Assembly: GCA_016745075.1 (NCBI GenBank) | Contig: JADGDD010000011.1 | Location: 58,812-122,811 of the forward strand | Direction: 5' to 3' | Length of the DNA: 64,000 nucleotides | DNA from: Planctomycetota bacterium | GTDB lineage: Bacteria; Planctomycetota; UBA11346 | Part shown: positions 44,451 to 53,549 of the stretch, piece by piece | Numbering within the stretch: the first letter of the stretch is position 1 | Layout of the letters: every line of letters begins with the position of its first letter | Notes under the pieces: generated by a model | Databases searched by the model: none | What the model was told of the DNA's origin: nothing | Seen by the model: the letters and a program-made list of their open reading frames with translations, nothing else | Program-made: the position numbers and the translations under genes

Positions 44451-47342
44451 TTAATATTGGAGCATCACATCATCCACGTACATGGAGGCCATACAGCGGG
44501 TATGCATGGTGATCCCAGAGAATGATGCTGCTGTAATGTTACCGATATTAGTGCCGTCTACGCTGACCTGTATCTGACCATTTTCCGCATGGAGTATAAT
44601 GTGATGCCAAGTGTCATCATCAGGGTGACGGGCAGCAAATGGATCTGTGCGCCATTTGCGCATAGTAATAGACGCGGTGCCTGCTGTATTGTTTTCGAGT
44701 TTGAGGGCGGGTTCATCTATGCCGCCTTCATTAATAATAGCGTCAATCATTTGTCCGTCGGCATCAAGTATTTCCATAACAAACCAGATGTCTTTTTTGG
44801 GGTCTTTGGAAATATCAGCGCCTTTTTTCACGCGGCGTTCAGATGTTTTTGGACCCTGTTTGATCCAACAAGAAAAACGACCATTATCCATGGCTTTGGG
44901 GAAAATGTGTTGTTTACCAATTTGAGCACGCCAGTTGTTGTAAGCAGAATCTTTATGTGGTGCATAATGTTTGTCCTCGAAGGAGCGAACCAAATAGAAA
45001 GTGGTATCCAACAGTAAAGCTTGGCTACCATTACGCCCCTGTCCTTTGGCAATACTACCGTGTAACTTTTGTGAACGCCCCGTTATTACTTTTGCTCCTT
45101 TGTCTGAGAGGAAGTCTTTTTCGTAATCAAATCCCCAGCATGCTGCCATAAGTATGGCTTGGTCATCTGGGTAGGATTCAAAGTCATCGCGCCAAGTAGA
45201 TCCTTCTTTAATCGGTAGTTCTGTGTCGGTTGTGGGGATGGCATCATCATGTAAGACTGCTTCCAATAAAATGAGTATATCTCGATAGGGGTGTTCAACG
45301 CCACCAGCACGCAACACAAACTTACCGTCAGTATTCAGTAGAGCAAAAGCACCGGCAGCTATGGTTCCGTTTAAGCCGCTATGTACACCAGTCATTGGAC
45401 TTTTCCCAGCAAAACGATTCCAATTTGCGTAACTGCGATCAGCAAAGGATTGTAAGAGGTATTTATCTGTATCGTATTCTGCACCGATTTCCCAACAGGC
45501 AGCGTAACCGTAAATGTTACGAAGTTTATTTTTTCCAGTAATTTGTTCGTGGCGTAAATCTCGAAATTCCTCGTAATCAGTAATGACGTATTCTAAATAC
45601 AGATGGCTGAGGTCGTACATGGCAACACGGTCATTATAGCGTTCAACCAATTGCTTGCGTAGGTCATATCTGTGTGCAATGGGCTCTCCAAATAAACGAG
45701 AGAAGGCACAGGCGATAGGTCGATCACGGCTAATGGAAATGAAAACAGGTCGTTTACCACAGTTTTCTGCAACAGGGTCAACATAAACACCGGGATGATA
45801 GAGTTGTTCTAGTTGGATGCTGCCGCCCGTTTCCACAGGAGCATGGAGGGTGGATTTGTAGGAATCATTTTCAGGTTCATCAAAAACACCGTCAGGCTTT
45901 GCTGTAAAAGGTTTTGCGCCAACATGAGTGGCATGCATGCGCTCATGATATTGTTGTTGTTGTGCTAAGAGTTCACTTTTTGTGCCGTTATACTGTAGCG
46001 CAACATCATCAATATAAAATTCACTGCCTGGCTGACAGCGGAAGGTTAATCCAATAAGGCTCTGCGCTGGTAAGGTACCAATTTTTGTGTCATCAACGAA
46101 TATGTTGGCAAGTCCAGTGTTATCCATATGAATGTGAAGTGCTTGCCAATGGTCGCCAATAAGAACAGATCCTTTTTCATCTATATCGCGAACAAAGGGT
46201 GTATCTTCAACCACAAGGAAGGTATCGTTTTTGACAAGAATATACCCTGCCGGAGCAACGCTTTCTCCTCGGCGTACGGTAATAATGAGTGGTGTTGCGT
46301 ATTCGCTTTGGTAGCGAATAGAGTCTCCGTGTTGTTGTCGTACAACAGCACTGGGGCCTGGCCGCAGGGATTTTGCTTTCAGTTGGAATGATGCTGCGCC
46401 TTGGTGGAGGGGCATGGTGAAATCATGTGCAAGGTTTGTGCGCCACAGGCTGCCAATTTTTCCTTCTTTGTATCGGTAATAATCACAATAGAGATGTGCC
46501 GCTTGCGAATTATTGCGGCCGACCTCTTTTTTTATGCCGGCTCGTGCATCTACGCGATATTGCGTAAAATACTGAAAACCCCAGCGTGGAGATGTACGTA
46601 GTGAAAAGTTTGTATAGGACTCAAAATCATCTCTATACAAAAGGCCTTTTTCGTTGTGTTCTACAAGCGGTAAAGCCCGAGAAGCAGTGGGCGTTCGTAG
46701 TTCTGTATCAAAATCAGGATTCGTAATACGGCTGAGATTTAAGCGGTAGGCATGTTCAAAAAAACCATAATTATAGGAACGGTAGCTAACAACGCCATCG
46801 GCATTAACAATAGCGATAGGCGCGCTTTTATAGGCACCAAATCCGCGCAGGCCACAAAAATTGGTCATGCCTTCACCACGTTTGTAGTTCTTCTCTATGA
46901 CCTGAATGCCAGGTGGATTACATTCAGCAAAATATTTCTCAGCATTGGCACGTTTGGTTTTTCTCCCTTCGGAATAGACGCTGATGAAAATAACGGTATC
47001 AGCAAATTCATTCGCTAGACGGCGGTAGCGTTTCAAATAGTTGCAATCAGCGTTAGCCCAACCCTTCACTAATTGAGGGTTGATGTAGACGATCATGATT
47101 GTTTGACCTGCGTAATCTGTTGCAGGGTCAATGACGGTGCCATCAAGTTGTTCAAGTGGAAAGCTGCCTGCTTTCATCGCTGGGGTCCAGTCCAGCATGT
47201 CGTAATAGCCGAGCGTATTGTGGCGTACCTCTTGGCGAGACCACGCAGCACGCTCACCCCAGTTGTTTGTGTGCTCTTGAGCTATGGCTGTGGAATAACA
47301 GAATAGTGTAAGGGTAAGAACGAAAACATATGAATGAGCCAT
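44451..47342 (-). CDS. Secreted protein with duplicated thioredoxin-like plus LamG-like units
   Basis: 963 residues, signal peptide 1-21. Residues 60-200 form a thioredoxin-like segment (GQTIMIVYINPQL, TVIFISVYSEG, APIAIVNADGVVSYRS); residues 235-455 a LamG-type jelly roll opening with RDDFESYTN and closing with GSEFYIDDVALQYNG; residues 505-690 a second thioredoxin-like segment; residues 715-963 a second LamG-like unit (WRDDFESYPDD to ASMYVDDVMLQY). The internal repeat is clear from those end motifs. No active-site Cys pair. Probably binds glycan outside the cell. Related in style to the deiodinase-like proteins at 1-8043, but as a separate architecture. Confidence 0.8.
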   Translation of the reverse strand: MAHSYVFVLTLTLFCYSTAIAQEHTNNWGERAAWSRQEVRHNTLGYYDMLDWTPAMKAGSFPLEQLDGTVIDPATDYAGQTIMIVYINPQLVKGWANADCNYLKRYRRLANEFADTVIFISVYSEGRKTKRANAEKYFAECNPPGIQVIEKNYKRGEGMTNFCGLRGFGAYKSAPIAIVNADGVVSYRSYNYGFFEHAYRLNLSRITNPDFDTELRTPTASRALPLVEHNEKGLLYRDDFESYTNFSLRTSPRWGFQYFTQYRVDARAGIKKEVGRNNSQAAHLYCDYYRYKEGKIGSLWRTNLAHDFTMPLHQGAASFQLKAKSLRPGPSAVVRQQHGDSIRYQSEYATPLIITVRRGESVAPAGYILVKNDTFLVVEDTPFVRDIDEKGSVLIGDHWQALHIHMDNTGLANIFVDDTKIGTLPAQSLIGLTFRCQPGSEFYIDDVALQYNGTKSELLAQQQQYHERMHATHVGAKPFTAKPDGVFDEPENDSYKSTLHAPVETGGSIQLEQLYHPGVYVDPVAENCGKRPVFISISRDRPIACAFSRLFGEPIAHRYDLRKQLVERYNDRVAMYDLSHLYLEYVITDYEEFRDLRHEQITGKNKLRNIYGYAACWEIGAEYDTDKYLLQSFADRSYANWNRFAGKSPMTGVHSGLNGTIAAGAFALLNTDGKFVLRAGGVEHPYRDILILLEAVLHDDAIPTTDTELPIKEGSTWRDDFESYPDDQAILMAACWGFDYEKDFLSDKGAKVITGRSQKLHGSIAKGQGRNGSQALLLDTTFYLVRSFEDKHYAPHKDSAYNNWRAQIGKQHIFPKAMDNGRFSCWIKQGPKTSERRVKKGADISKDPKKDIWFVMEILDADGQMIDAIINEGGIDEPALKLENNTAGTASITMRKWRTDPFAARHPDDDTWHHIILHAENGQIQVSVDGTNIGNITAASFSGITMHTRCMASMYVDDVMLQY

Positions 47343-47416
47343 CGATTCTCCTACTTTTTATGGACACTGGTCTTCTATGGTAACATATTTTTTTGAGCAA
47401 TGCTATTTTTACTGCC

Positions 47417-48250
47417 TTACTCAGGAATGATGTGATGAATCTGTGCGACTTCTTCTGTAATCGAAAACTGCACCTGTGGATGCCGCTGTAATAAAGAGGC
47501 AGGAAATTGCATGCCGCATTCACCCAGTAAGCATCGGCGCAGAATATTACTTTGCCATGGCCAATCTAGAAAGACCTGTATCTGTTTGGCAGAAAGAATT
47601 TGCCGCAGGCCAAGGGTCACAGCGTAATCAGGAAGTAGACCAACAGCTCCGCCGGTGCCGAATATCGCGTTTGTGGCAGTTGTACTTGCAGCAATTTTTT
47701 GAATACGAACAGGGGAATCCGCAAAGGATGTTTCTGTCCATGAACTGCCCGGCTCAGGTGGTTCATTAAATGCCATATGCCCATTTAGCCCAATACCGGC
47801 ATAACAAACATCTACACCGCCCCACTCAGCAATGCAGCTGTCTACCGCAGAAAGAGATTGTGGATTTGGTGCAACCCAATGTTCAATCTGAAAGTCACAG
47901 TGGGCTACAGCTTCATCAAGAAAATTGCGTTGAATAAACCCAGCAAAACTCATGGGGTGATCGACATTCAGAATGGTATAACCATCATCATGTAAGTATT
48001 CATCCATGGAAATGATATGAAAATGCTTGAGGCTAATTTTCTCAGCCCGTGCAATACGGACAATCTCTTTCCACTGCCCTGTGGGGCCTACTGGCATAAT
48101 GGCAACGAAGGGGTTTTCAGCGCTGGCAGCCTGAGCGCGTTCTAAGACATGCCGAGCAAAGTGTAAGGCTAAAGCAGCCCCATTTGGAAGAACTACAATA
48201 GAAGTCGTGTTTTGTAGTTTGGAAATGGACTGTTGATATATAGAACTCAT
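47417..48250 (-). CDS. Glucosamine-6-phosphate deaminase-like protein
   Basis: 277 residues from the ATG at 48250 (SD CAGGAGA). SMDEYLHDD, YAGIGLNGHMAFNEPPEPGSS and VALTLGLRQIL-type sequence (VTLGLRQILSAKQ) correspond to the NagB family, which turns glucosamine-6-phosphate into fructose-6-phosphate and ammonia. Length is near NagB (266). Sits between the Trx/LamG protein and the SMP-30 gene and suggests amino-sugar use. Confidence 0.85.
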   Translation of the reverse strand: MSSIYQQSISKLQNTTSIVVLPNGAALALHFARHVLERAQAASAENPFVAIMPVGPTGQWKEIVRIARAEKISLKHFHIISMDEYLHDDGYTILNVDHPMSFAGFIQRNFLDEAVAHCDFQIEHWVAPNPQSLSAVDSCIAEWGGVDVCYAGIGLNGHMAFNEPPEPGSSWTETSFADSPVRIQKIAASTTATNAIFGTGGAVGLLPDYAVTLGLRQILSAKQIQVFLDWPWQSNILRRCLLGECGMQFPASLLQRHPQVQFSITEEVAQIHHIIPE

Positions 48251-48319
48251 ACGCTCTCCTGACTTGAAGTATGTTAGGAAGCACATGTATTGCTGTTCCG
48301 CATTTGGCAGCAATAGGGA

Positions 48320-49159
48320 CTATTTTGGAGAGAAAGAATAAATGAATCCACCAAGAAAAGAACCGTCTGTATCTCGACCAGTTGTAAGGTCAGGCCCATT
48401 ATGGCTGGCTGTGGTGATAAGTAGTTCGTTGCCACTTGGTCCGCCAAGTGCACAGCATGATACTTGTTTGGCGGGTACGGAAATCTTGTGAAGACGTTGC
48501 CCTTTTGCGCTGTAGGTATATACGCAGCTACCGCCCCAGCAGGCAATCCATAGCTGCCCGTCTGTGTCTACATGCATACCATCGGGACAGCCTTCATCTT
48601 CAGGGAATTGAATGAATGATTGCGGATCAGAAATGGCACCGCTTGCAGCATGGTAGTTATAACGGGTGATCGTTCGTGGGAGAGAATCGGTGTGATAAAA
48701 AAACTGTTGGTCAGGAGAAAAACCCATTCCGTTTGTAATTCCAATATTACTTATGATTCTATGTATGCTATTATCTGGATCGCAGCGCAGCACATATCCA
48801 TTTACGCAGTTTGCCTCTAAGAGACCAATGTATAAACGACCATGTTGATCAAGAATTGCATCATTGCAACGTGCTCCTGGATTGAGCGTTAGTTTAGTGT
48901 GCAGCGTTAGGAGTAAACTATTTGGATTAAAAATATGAATACCGCAATCACTACCAAGTAAGAGATTGCCGTCTGGTAAGATATTCAGTGAACCAAGAGG
49001 CCACGGACACTGAAATAGTAGTTTGCCAGTACGACTCTGAGGTTCACCTTTCCAAATATTTCCGCGCGGAATATCAATCCAATACCAGCAGTGTTTCTGC
49101 GCATCCCAGCACGGAGATTCGGCGAGCATACATAAATCATGTGTCCAAGTGTCTATCAT
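48320..49159 (-). CDS. SMP-30/gluconolactonase-like protein
   Basis: 279 residues. Six-bladed propeller family: ESPCWDAQKHCWYWIDI with metal-binding Glu14, GARCNDAILDQHGRLYIG, GITNGMGFSPDQQFFYHTDS and GCPDGMHVDTDGQLWIACWGG. Hydrolyses sugar lactones, so it fits behind a sugar dehydrogenase. Overlaps the GH130 gene by 4 bases. Confidence 0.93.
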   Translation of the reverse strand: MIDTWTHDLCMLAESPCWDAQKHCWYWIDIPRGNIWKGEPQSRTGKLLFQCPWPLGSLNILPDGNLLLGSDCGIHIFNPNSLLLTLHTKLTLNPGARCNDAILDQHGRLYIGLLEANCVNGYVLRCDPDNSIHRIISNIGITNGMGFSPDQQFFYHTDSLPRTITRYNYHAASGAISDPQSFIQFPEDEGCPDGMHVDTDGQLWIACWGGSCVYTYSAKGQRLHKISVPAKQVSCCALGGPSGNELLITTASHNGPDLTTGRDTDGSFLGGFIYSFSPK

Positions 49160-50217
49160 ATTTGTTCATGTTTATGAGTCGAAAACTGTTGTACGTGCGT
49201 AAGCACATCAGCAAGAGGAACCATCGCTAAACCAATAGTGGTATCGCAGCAACCGTAATAGACGTGCAATATTCCGTCTACATTAAGGGCGGCAGTTGGG
49301 AAAACGACGTTGGGGATGTAACAGCCCACGCGCTCGTAATAGGCTTCTGGTTCCAGTAAAGGATGTGGGCAGCGTGCCAATACTTTTTGTGGATCATTTA
49401 TATCAAGTAGCATGGCGCTCATGCGGTAGCAGACACGGCGTAGATTTGGGTCTATATTTTCTACACCATGATAAAATACCAACCAACCTGCATCGGTTTT
49501 TATTGGCGGAGTAGAGCCACCAATACGATTACTTTCCCATTCAAATATTGGTTCAATGACAATTTCTGGTTTGCTCCACGTAATCAAGTCTTTTGAATAA
49601 CTAAGACGTATAGCTGGTGCCTGTTGGTGTTGGGCGTTGGTAGTGACAAATTCACTTGGTCTGCGTAAAATAGCAAAATCCCCATTAATCTTTTCTGGGA
49701 ACAAGATAACGTTGCGGTCATCAATCTCCATAGAATTGACGAAACTAATAAATTCCCAATCAAGACCGTCGTTGGATTTAAATACTGCGGACTGTGTTTG
49801 GTTTTTGGATTCATCGCCATCAAATCCAGGATATTCACCTTGAACAGATTCAGGAACGCCAACGCCAGTGGGCGTGGAATGCCAAGAATACGGACGGTAA
49901 GCAACGGTTAAATAATGTATGCCTTCAATAGTTACAACGCGTGGATCTTGCACGCTGCCGTATTCACTACCAAGCATTGCTGGAGTGATAAGTGGTTGAT
50001 CACCCACTTGGGTAAAATGAATACCGTCATCACTTTCTAATAAACCGATGGAACAGATAAAAGGGCGTAGTGCACCAGCACAGCGTTCGTACATATAAAA
50101 GCGACCATCTTCTAATTGAAGTACAGCGGGGTTCATGGTTACAGCACGTCGCCAATTTGGCTCACCCGGTTGAACGATCGGGTTTTCAGGATGACGAATA
50201 AATGTTGGTTTGTTCAT
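49156..50217 (-). CDS. GH130-family glycoside phosphorylase
   Basis: 353 residues. Five-bladed propeller with RHPENPIVQPGEPNWRRAVTMNPAV at the start, the catalytic Asp91 in GSVQDPRVV, HSTPTGV-like loop and VFYHGVE near the middle. GH130 enzymes phosphorolyse beta-1,4- or beta-1,2-mannosides, giving mannose-1-phosphate. Together with the GH2 beta-mannosidase at 10980 this supports use of a mannoside. Confidence 0.92.
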   Translation of the reverse strand: MNKPTFIRHPENPIVQPGEPNWRRAVTMNPAVLQLEDGRFYMYERCAGALRPFICSIGLLESDDGIHFTQVGDQPLITPAMLGSEYGSVQDPRVVTIEGIHYLTVAYRPYSWHSTPTGVGVPESVQGEYPGFDGDESKNQTQSAVFKSNDGLDWEFISFVNSMEIDDRNVILFPEKINGDFAILRRPSEFVTTNAQHQQAPAIRLSYSKDLITWSKPEIVIEPIFEWESNRIGGSTPPIKTDAGWLVFYHGVENIDPNLRRVCYRMSAMLLDINDPQKVLARCPHPLLEPEAYYERVGCYIPNVVFPTAALNVDGILHVYYGCCDTTIGLAMVPLADVLTHVQQFSTHKHEQI

Positions 50218-50328
50218 AATGTTTTCTTACTTGTTCTCTATTGGTGATGTTCTATTACAGTATTGAAAATGAGAGTGAGGTCTTTGATTGAAAAAACAAT
50301 TTTCCAATGCTCTTTTTTTCTTGTTTCC

Positions 50329-51279
50329 TTACATGTCGACGATGACTTTAATTGCACCACTTTTGCAGTCAGTGGCAATGTTGAATGCTTTATCAATATC
50401 TACAAATGGCACGCGATGGGTGACTATGTTCATGGCGTTGCAGATACCCATATCAATTAAACGAGCAGAAACGGTGAACATGTGTGAATCAAATGGGGTT
50501 ATTCCATAGAACTTGTAACCAGGTTCCCAACTGTGCCCAGTTACAATAAGATCAAAGGTTGAGAGGCCCATCGGTTCGGCATTTAAGCCTAGTTGACACA
50601 GAGTGCCGCCGCCACGCACGACACGGCTACAGGCAAGAATCGCTTTATCTATGCCAGTGCATTCTATTGCGAAATCAATTTTGTCGCCTGCTTCTTGCAG
50701 TACAACTTCTTCAAGATCGACAGCAGAGGGGTCCAATACGAGATCAGCGCCAAATTCAATAGCTTTACTTCGACGAAACTCTCCACGGTTGGCAGCAATT
50801 ATTTTTCGAGAGCCGCAAGCGCGTAGAGCTTGAATGGCAAGCAAGCCAATAGTACCACAGCCAAAAATAAAGGAGGTGTCACCAACACGGAAATCACAGT
50901 GGCGCAAGCCAGTCATAACAACAGCTAACGGTTCGAGTAGCGCTCCGGCTACCAGTGACAAACTATCTGGTAAAGGGATTGCCTTATCCGAGGGGATTAC
51001 AGCATATTCACTAAACCCATGTGAATCATAACAATGTCCGGCAACACGTTGGCCAATACGTTCAGGCGGAACGCCTTCGCCAACGGCACATATTTCACCA
51101 GAGAATTCATGACCTAAAATACAGTTCGTATTTTTGCCGGCACGCTGATATTCTTCTATGTCAGAACCGCAGATGCCACAATGAGCAATTGCAATTTTCA
51201 CCTCATTCGGAGCGGGTTCTGGTGCAGGAACGTCAGTCAGCTTTATAGTATTAATTGCAGAAATAGCGGCGCGTTTCAT
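50329..51279 (-). CDS. Medium-chain zinc dehydrogenase without structural-zinc loop
   Basis: 316 residues. Catalytic part CGICGSDIEEYQ and GHEFSGEICAVGEG, nucleotide motif IFGCGTIGLL. The usual four-Cys structural-zinc lobe is replaced by AGHCYDSHGFSEYAV, which explains the short length. Sugar-alcohol or sugar dehydrogenase role likely from context. Confidence 0.9.
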   Translation of the reverse strand: MKRAAISAINTIKLTDVPAPEPAPNEVKIAIAHCGICGSDIEEYQRAGKNTNCILGHEFSGEICAVGEGVPPERIGQRVAGHCYDSHGFSEYAVIPSDKAIPLPDSLSLVAGALLEPLAVVMTGLRHCDFRVGDTSFIFGCGTIGLLAIQALRACGSRKIIAANRGEFRRSKAIEFGADLVLDPSAVDLEEVVLQEAGDKIDFAIECTGIDKAILACSRVVRGGGTLCQLGLNAEPMGLSTFDLIVTGHSWEPGYKFYGITPFDSHMFTVSARLIDMGICNAMNIVTHRVPFVDIDKAFNIATDCKSGAIKVIVDM

Positions 51280-51291
51280 AAGATCCTTTCT

Positions 51292-52263
51292 TTAGGTGGA
51301 AAGTTTTACTGGGTAAAGAGCTTGCCCAGTTTCAAATACAGAGCGAATATTCATGGCGGCTTTGGTTTTTAGTTCGGCAAGGGCTTCTTCTGAGTACCAT
51401 CCGGTATGATCTGTAAAAGTAATGGATTTGAGCGCTCGGAGTGGATGGTGCGCTGGTAAGGGTTCCTGTTCAAACACATCAAGACCGGCTGCGGCAATAG
51501 AGTTGGAAGATAAGGCAGCGGCTAAGGCTGTTTCATCAACAACGCCACCACGGGCAGTGTTCACAAGTACGCACTGTGGTTGCATGAGTGCAAATTCATC
51601 TGTCCCAATAAGCCCTTTGGTTTGTGGTGTAAGCGGTGCATGCACAGAAATGCAATCACTCTGTGCACAGAGCTCTTTAAGGCTGACAAGTTCAACATTA
51701 TTCTGTGCGGCACTCTCTGCGTTTGCATAGGGGTCATAGGCAAGCACGCGTCCAAATTGGAAGCCGGATAATTTCTTGACTACTCGTTCGGCAATAGCAC
51801 CGTAGCCAACGAGGCCGAGAGTACGGCCCATAAGTCGGTAGATAGGACGACGGTTATGAAGGTTCCATTGCCCAGCTCGAATAGCGCGATCTTTATTGCT
51901 GGTCATGCGCCATGCATCAAGTAATAAAGCAACGGCTTGATCAGAAACTTCCTCTTGGCAATAGTCTGGAACGTTTGCCAACTGAATGTTTTTTTCAATC
52001 AGTGCTTGTTTGTTGACATTATCATAACCGACACCGTAGCGAGAAATGCATTGGCAGTTTTTCATCGCCTGAACAACTGGCGCAGTTAAGGGGGTGAGGT
52101 TAACAATAACTCCATCAGCATCGGCGAGCATTTTTGTTAGAACGGTTTCGTCTTGGCTTGGTTCGATATACATGTCAACGCTGTCCATATCAGCAAATAC
52201 TGCCCGTTCATGTTGATAATTGCCGTAGCGGTTGTCTACGATAACTACTTTTTTCTTTGTCAT
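51292..52263 (-). CDS. D-isomer-specific 2-hydroxyacid dehydrogenase
   Basis: 323 residues. NAD motif LGLVGYGAIAERVVK, NTARGGVVDE with the catalytic Arg/Glu pair, and TDHTGWYSEEAL with the catalytic His. Relatives are phosphoglycerate- and glyoxylate/hydroxypyruvate reductases and CtBP-like proteins. First gene of the minus-strand block that includes GH130 and NagB-like genes. Confidence 0.92.
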   Translation of the reverse strand: MTKKKVVIVDNRYGNYQHERAVFADMDSVDMYIEPSQDETVLTKMLADADGVIVNLTPLTAPVVQAMKNCQCISRYGVGYDNVNKQALIEKNIQLANVPDYCQEEVSDQAVALLLDAWRMTSNKDRAIRAGQWNLHNRRPIYRLMGRTLGLVGYGAIAERVVKKLSGFQFGRVLAYDPYANAESAAQNNVELVSLKELCAQSDCISVHAPLTPQTKGLIGTDEFALMQPQCVLVNTARGGVVDETALAAALSSNSIAAAGLDVFEQEPLPAHHPLRALKSITFTDHTGWYSEEALAELKTKAAMNIRSVFETGQALYPVKLST

Positions 52264-52314
52264 TCCATAGCTCCCACTAGTGCTTTTTTTGTGGTGTATC
52301 GGCTTGCAGTATAA

Positions 52315-53247
52315 ATGACTGAAAAAGGCCGTCTCATCAGATACCGCCTTGAACTACGCATATTCCGACCCAGCATGCTAAATATGAAGCCAATGAGCCC
52401 CTATAATTGGGAAATTGATTACAGTCAGGGTGTCATTCAGGTGCTGCACACAAGCGACTTATCATACCCATATCGCTGGCACTTTCATGATGGTTATGAG
52501 ATCTTTCATCCCATTGCTGCGGGTGGTCGTGCTTTGGTTGGAGATTGGAACGGTTCTTATCAAGCGGGTGATATCTACTGTATTGGCCCACGCCTACCAC
52601 ATAGTTTTTATTCGTTTGATGCTGGTGCGGCGCGTGTAGCACAGAGGCAAGAATGTTACTTGCTGTATATTAACCGAGCTTTTTTGGATGGCTTAATAGC
52701 GGCAACGCCGGAGTTGGTTTCATTGCAATCATTGCTCAGCCAGTTTCAACGAGGTCTACGTTTTGATGCCTCGCTTGGTCGGCAGTTGCGTTATCAATGT
52801 GATCAGGCATTGGCAGGCTCTGGTCCAGAGCGCTTTATCGCTTTGTGTGAAGTGTTACACATGTTGGCTTCTCGAACCAGACCAGAACGTTTATGCTCTC
52901 AGCCAATACGAGCTCAATTAGACCGTGACCAAGCTGCGAGAATTGACAACATCTGCGCGTATTTACACAATAATTATGCTAGTCAAATTCGTCTGCCAGA
53001 AATTGCCGACCACGTAGCGATGCACCCAGATGCACTTGGCCGATTATTTAAAAGAGCAACCGGAGCATGCATTACCGATCACCTTGCAGACATCCGTGTA
53101 CACGCTGCTTGCCAATTGCTGAAAGAAACCGATCTGAGTATAACGGATATTGCAGCACGCTGCGGTTTTGGCAGTTTATCACAATGTAATCGTGTTTTTA
53201 AGGAACGTTGTTCTGTCTCACCACGTCAGTGGCGGAGCCAAAATTAA
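52315..53247 (+). CDS. AraC-family transcriptional regulator
   Basis: 310 residues from ATG 52315; ATG 52375 is also possible. Cupin part with YRWHFHDGYEIFHPI and GPRLPHSFYSF; HTH part with IRLPEIADHVAMHPDALGRLFKRATG and SITDIAARCGFGSLSQCNRVFKERCSVSPRQWR. Divergent from the dehydrogenase/GH130 block 51 bases away and its likely regulator. Confidence 0.9.
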   Translation: MTEKGRLIRYRLELRIFRPSMLNMKPMSPYNWEIDYSQGVIQVLHTSDLSYPYRWHFHDGYEIFHPIAAGGRALVGDWNGSYQAGDIYCIGPRLPHSFYSFDAGAARVAQRQECYLLYINRAFLDGLIAATPELVSLQSLLSQFQRGLRFDASLGRQLRYQCDQALAGSGPERFIALCEVLHMLASRTRPERLCSQPIRAQLDRDQAARIDNICAYLHNNYASQIRLPEIADHVAMHPDALGRLFKRATGACITDHLADIRVHAACQLLKETDLSITDIAARCGFGSLSQCNRVFKERCSVSPRQWRSQN

Positions 53248-53399
53248 GCAATTAAAATTTTGTTGATCCTTCCAATGATATGTTGCCAACCCTATTGTAT
53301 TCTGTGTCGTTATCAAAACGGTTCTGAACTCTTGCTTTTTCTAAAAATATTATTATAAGAAAAAGAGAGAATTAATTACAGTAAGGAGCCTGTTTTTTT

Positions 53400-53456
53400 A
53401 TGAGTACATCTACACCGGTAGCGGCTTGGCCGTGTGTGGTGTTAACGACGTTCTAA
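53400..53456 (+). CDS. 18-codon leader ORF
   Basis: MSTSTPVAAWPCVVLTTF with TAAGGAGCC upstream (SD 11 bases before the ATG). Its TAA is inside the left arm of the short UUCG stem, so ribosomes terminating here would block that stem. This would suit a translation-dependent attenuator, but the sequence alone does not show that it is expressed. Confidence 0.4.
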   Translation: MSTSTPVAAWPCVVLTTF

Positions 53457-53490
53457 CCTTCGGGTTTTTTTCGTAGTTCCACTAACACGG
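53430..53490 (+). terminator. Attenuator-like hairpin in rsgA leader
   Basis: CCGTGT (53430-53435) pairs with ACACGG (53485-53490), GTGG (53436-53439) with CCAC (53479-53482), and AACGACG (53444-53450) with CGTAGTT (53472-53478, one mismatch). Inside, AACC-TTCG-GGTT (53455-53466) has a stable UUCG loop and is followed by five more T. The element may stop transcription unless disrupted. Structure by eye; no energy calculated. Confidence 0.5.
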
Positions 53491-53549
53491 TCTAATACCT
53501 CGCAGCAAGAGCTGCGTGGCCATATTATATTCTGTTACGGTGGAATCTC

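Larger units (their letters stand above)
53248..53549 (+). other. rsgA leader region
   Basis: No protein gene of normal size. The stretch holds an 18-codon ORF, an imperfect long hairpin with an internal UUCG-capped stem and T run, and a second hairpin CGCAGC-AAGA-GCTGCG at 53502-53517 before the rsgA ATG. See the entries below. Confidence 0.6.
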
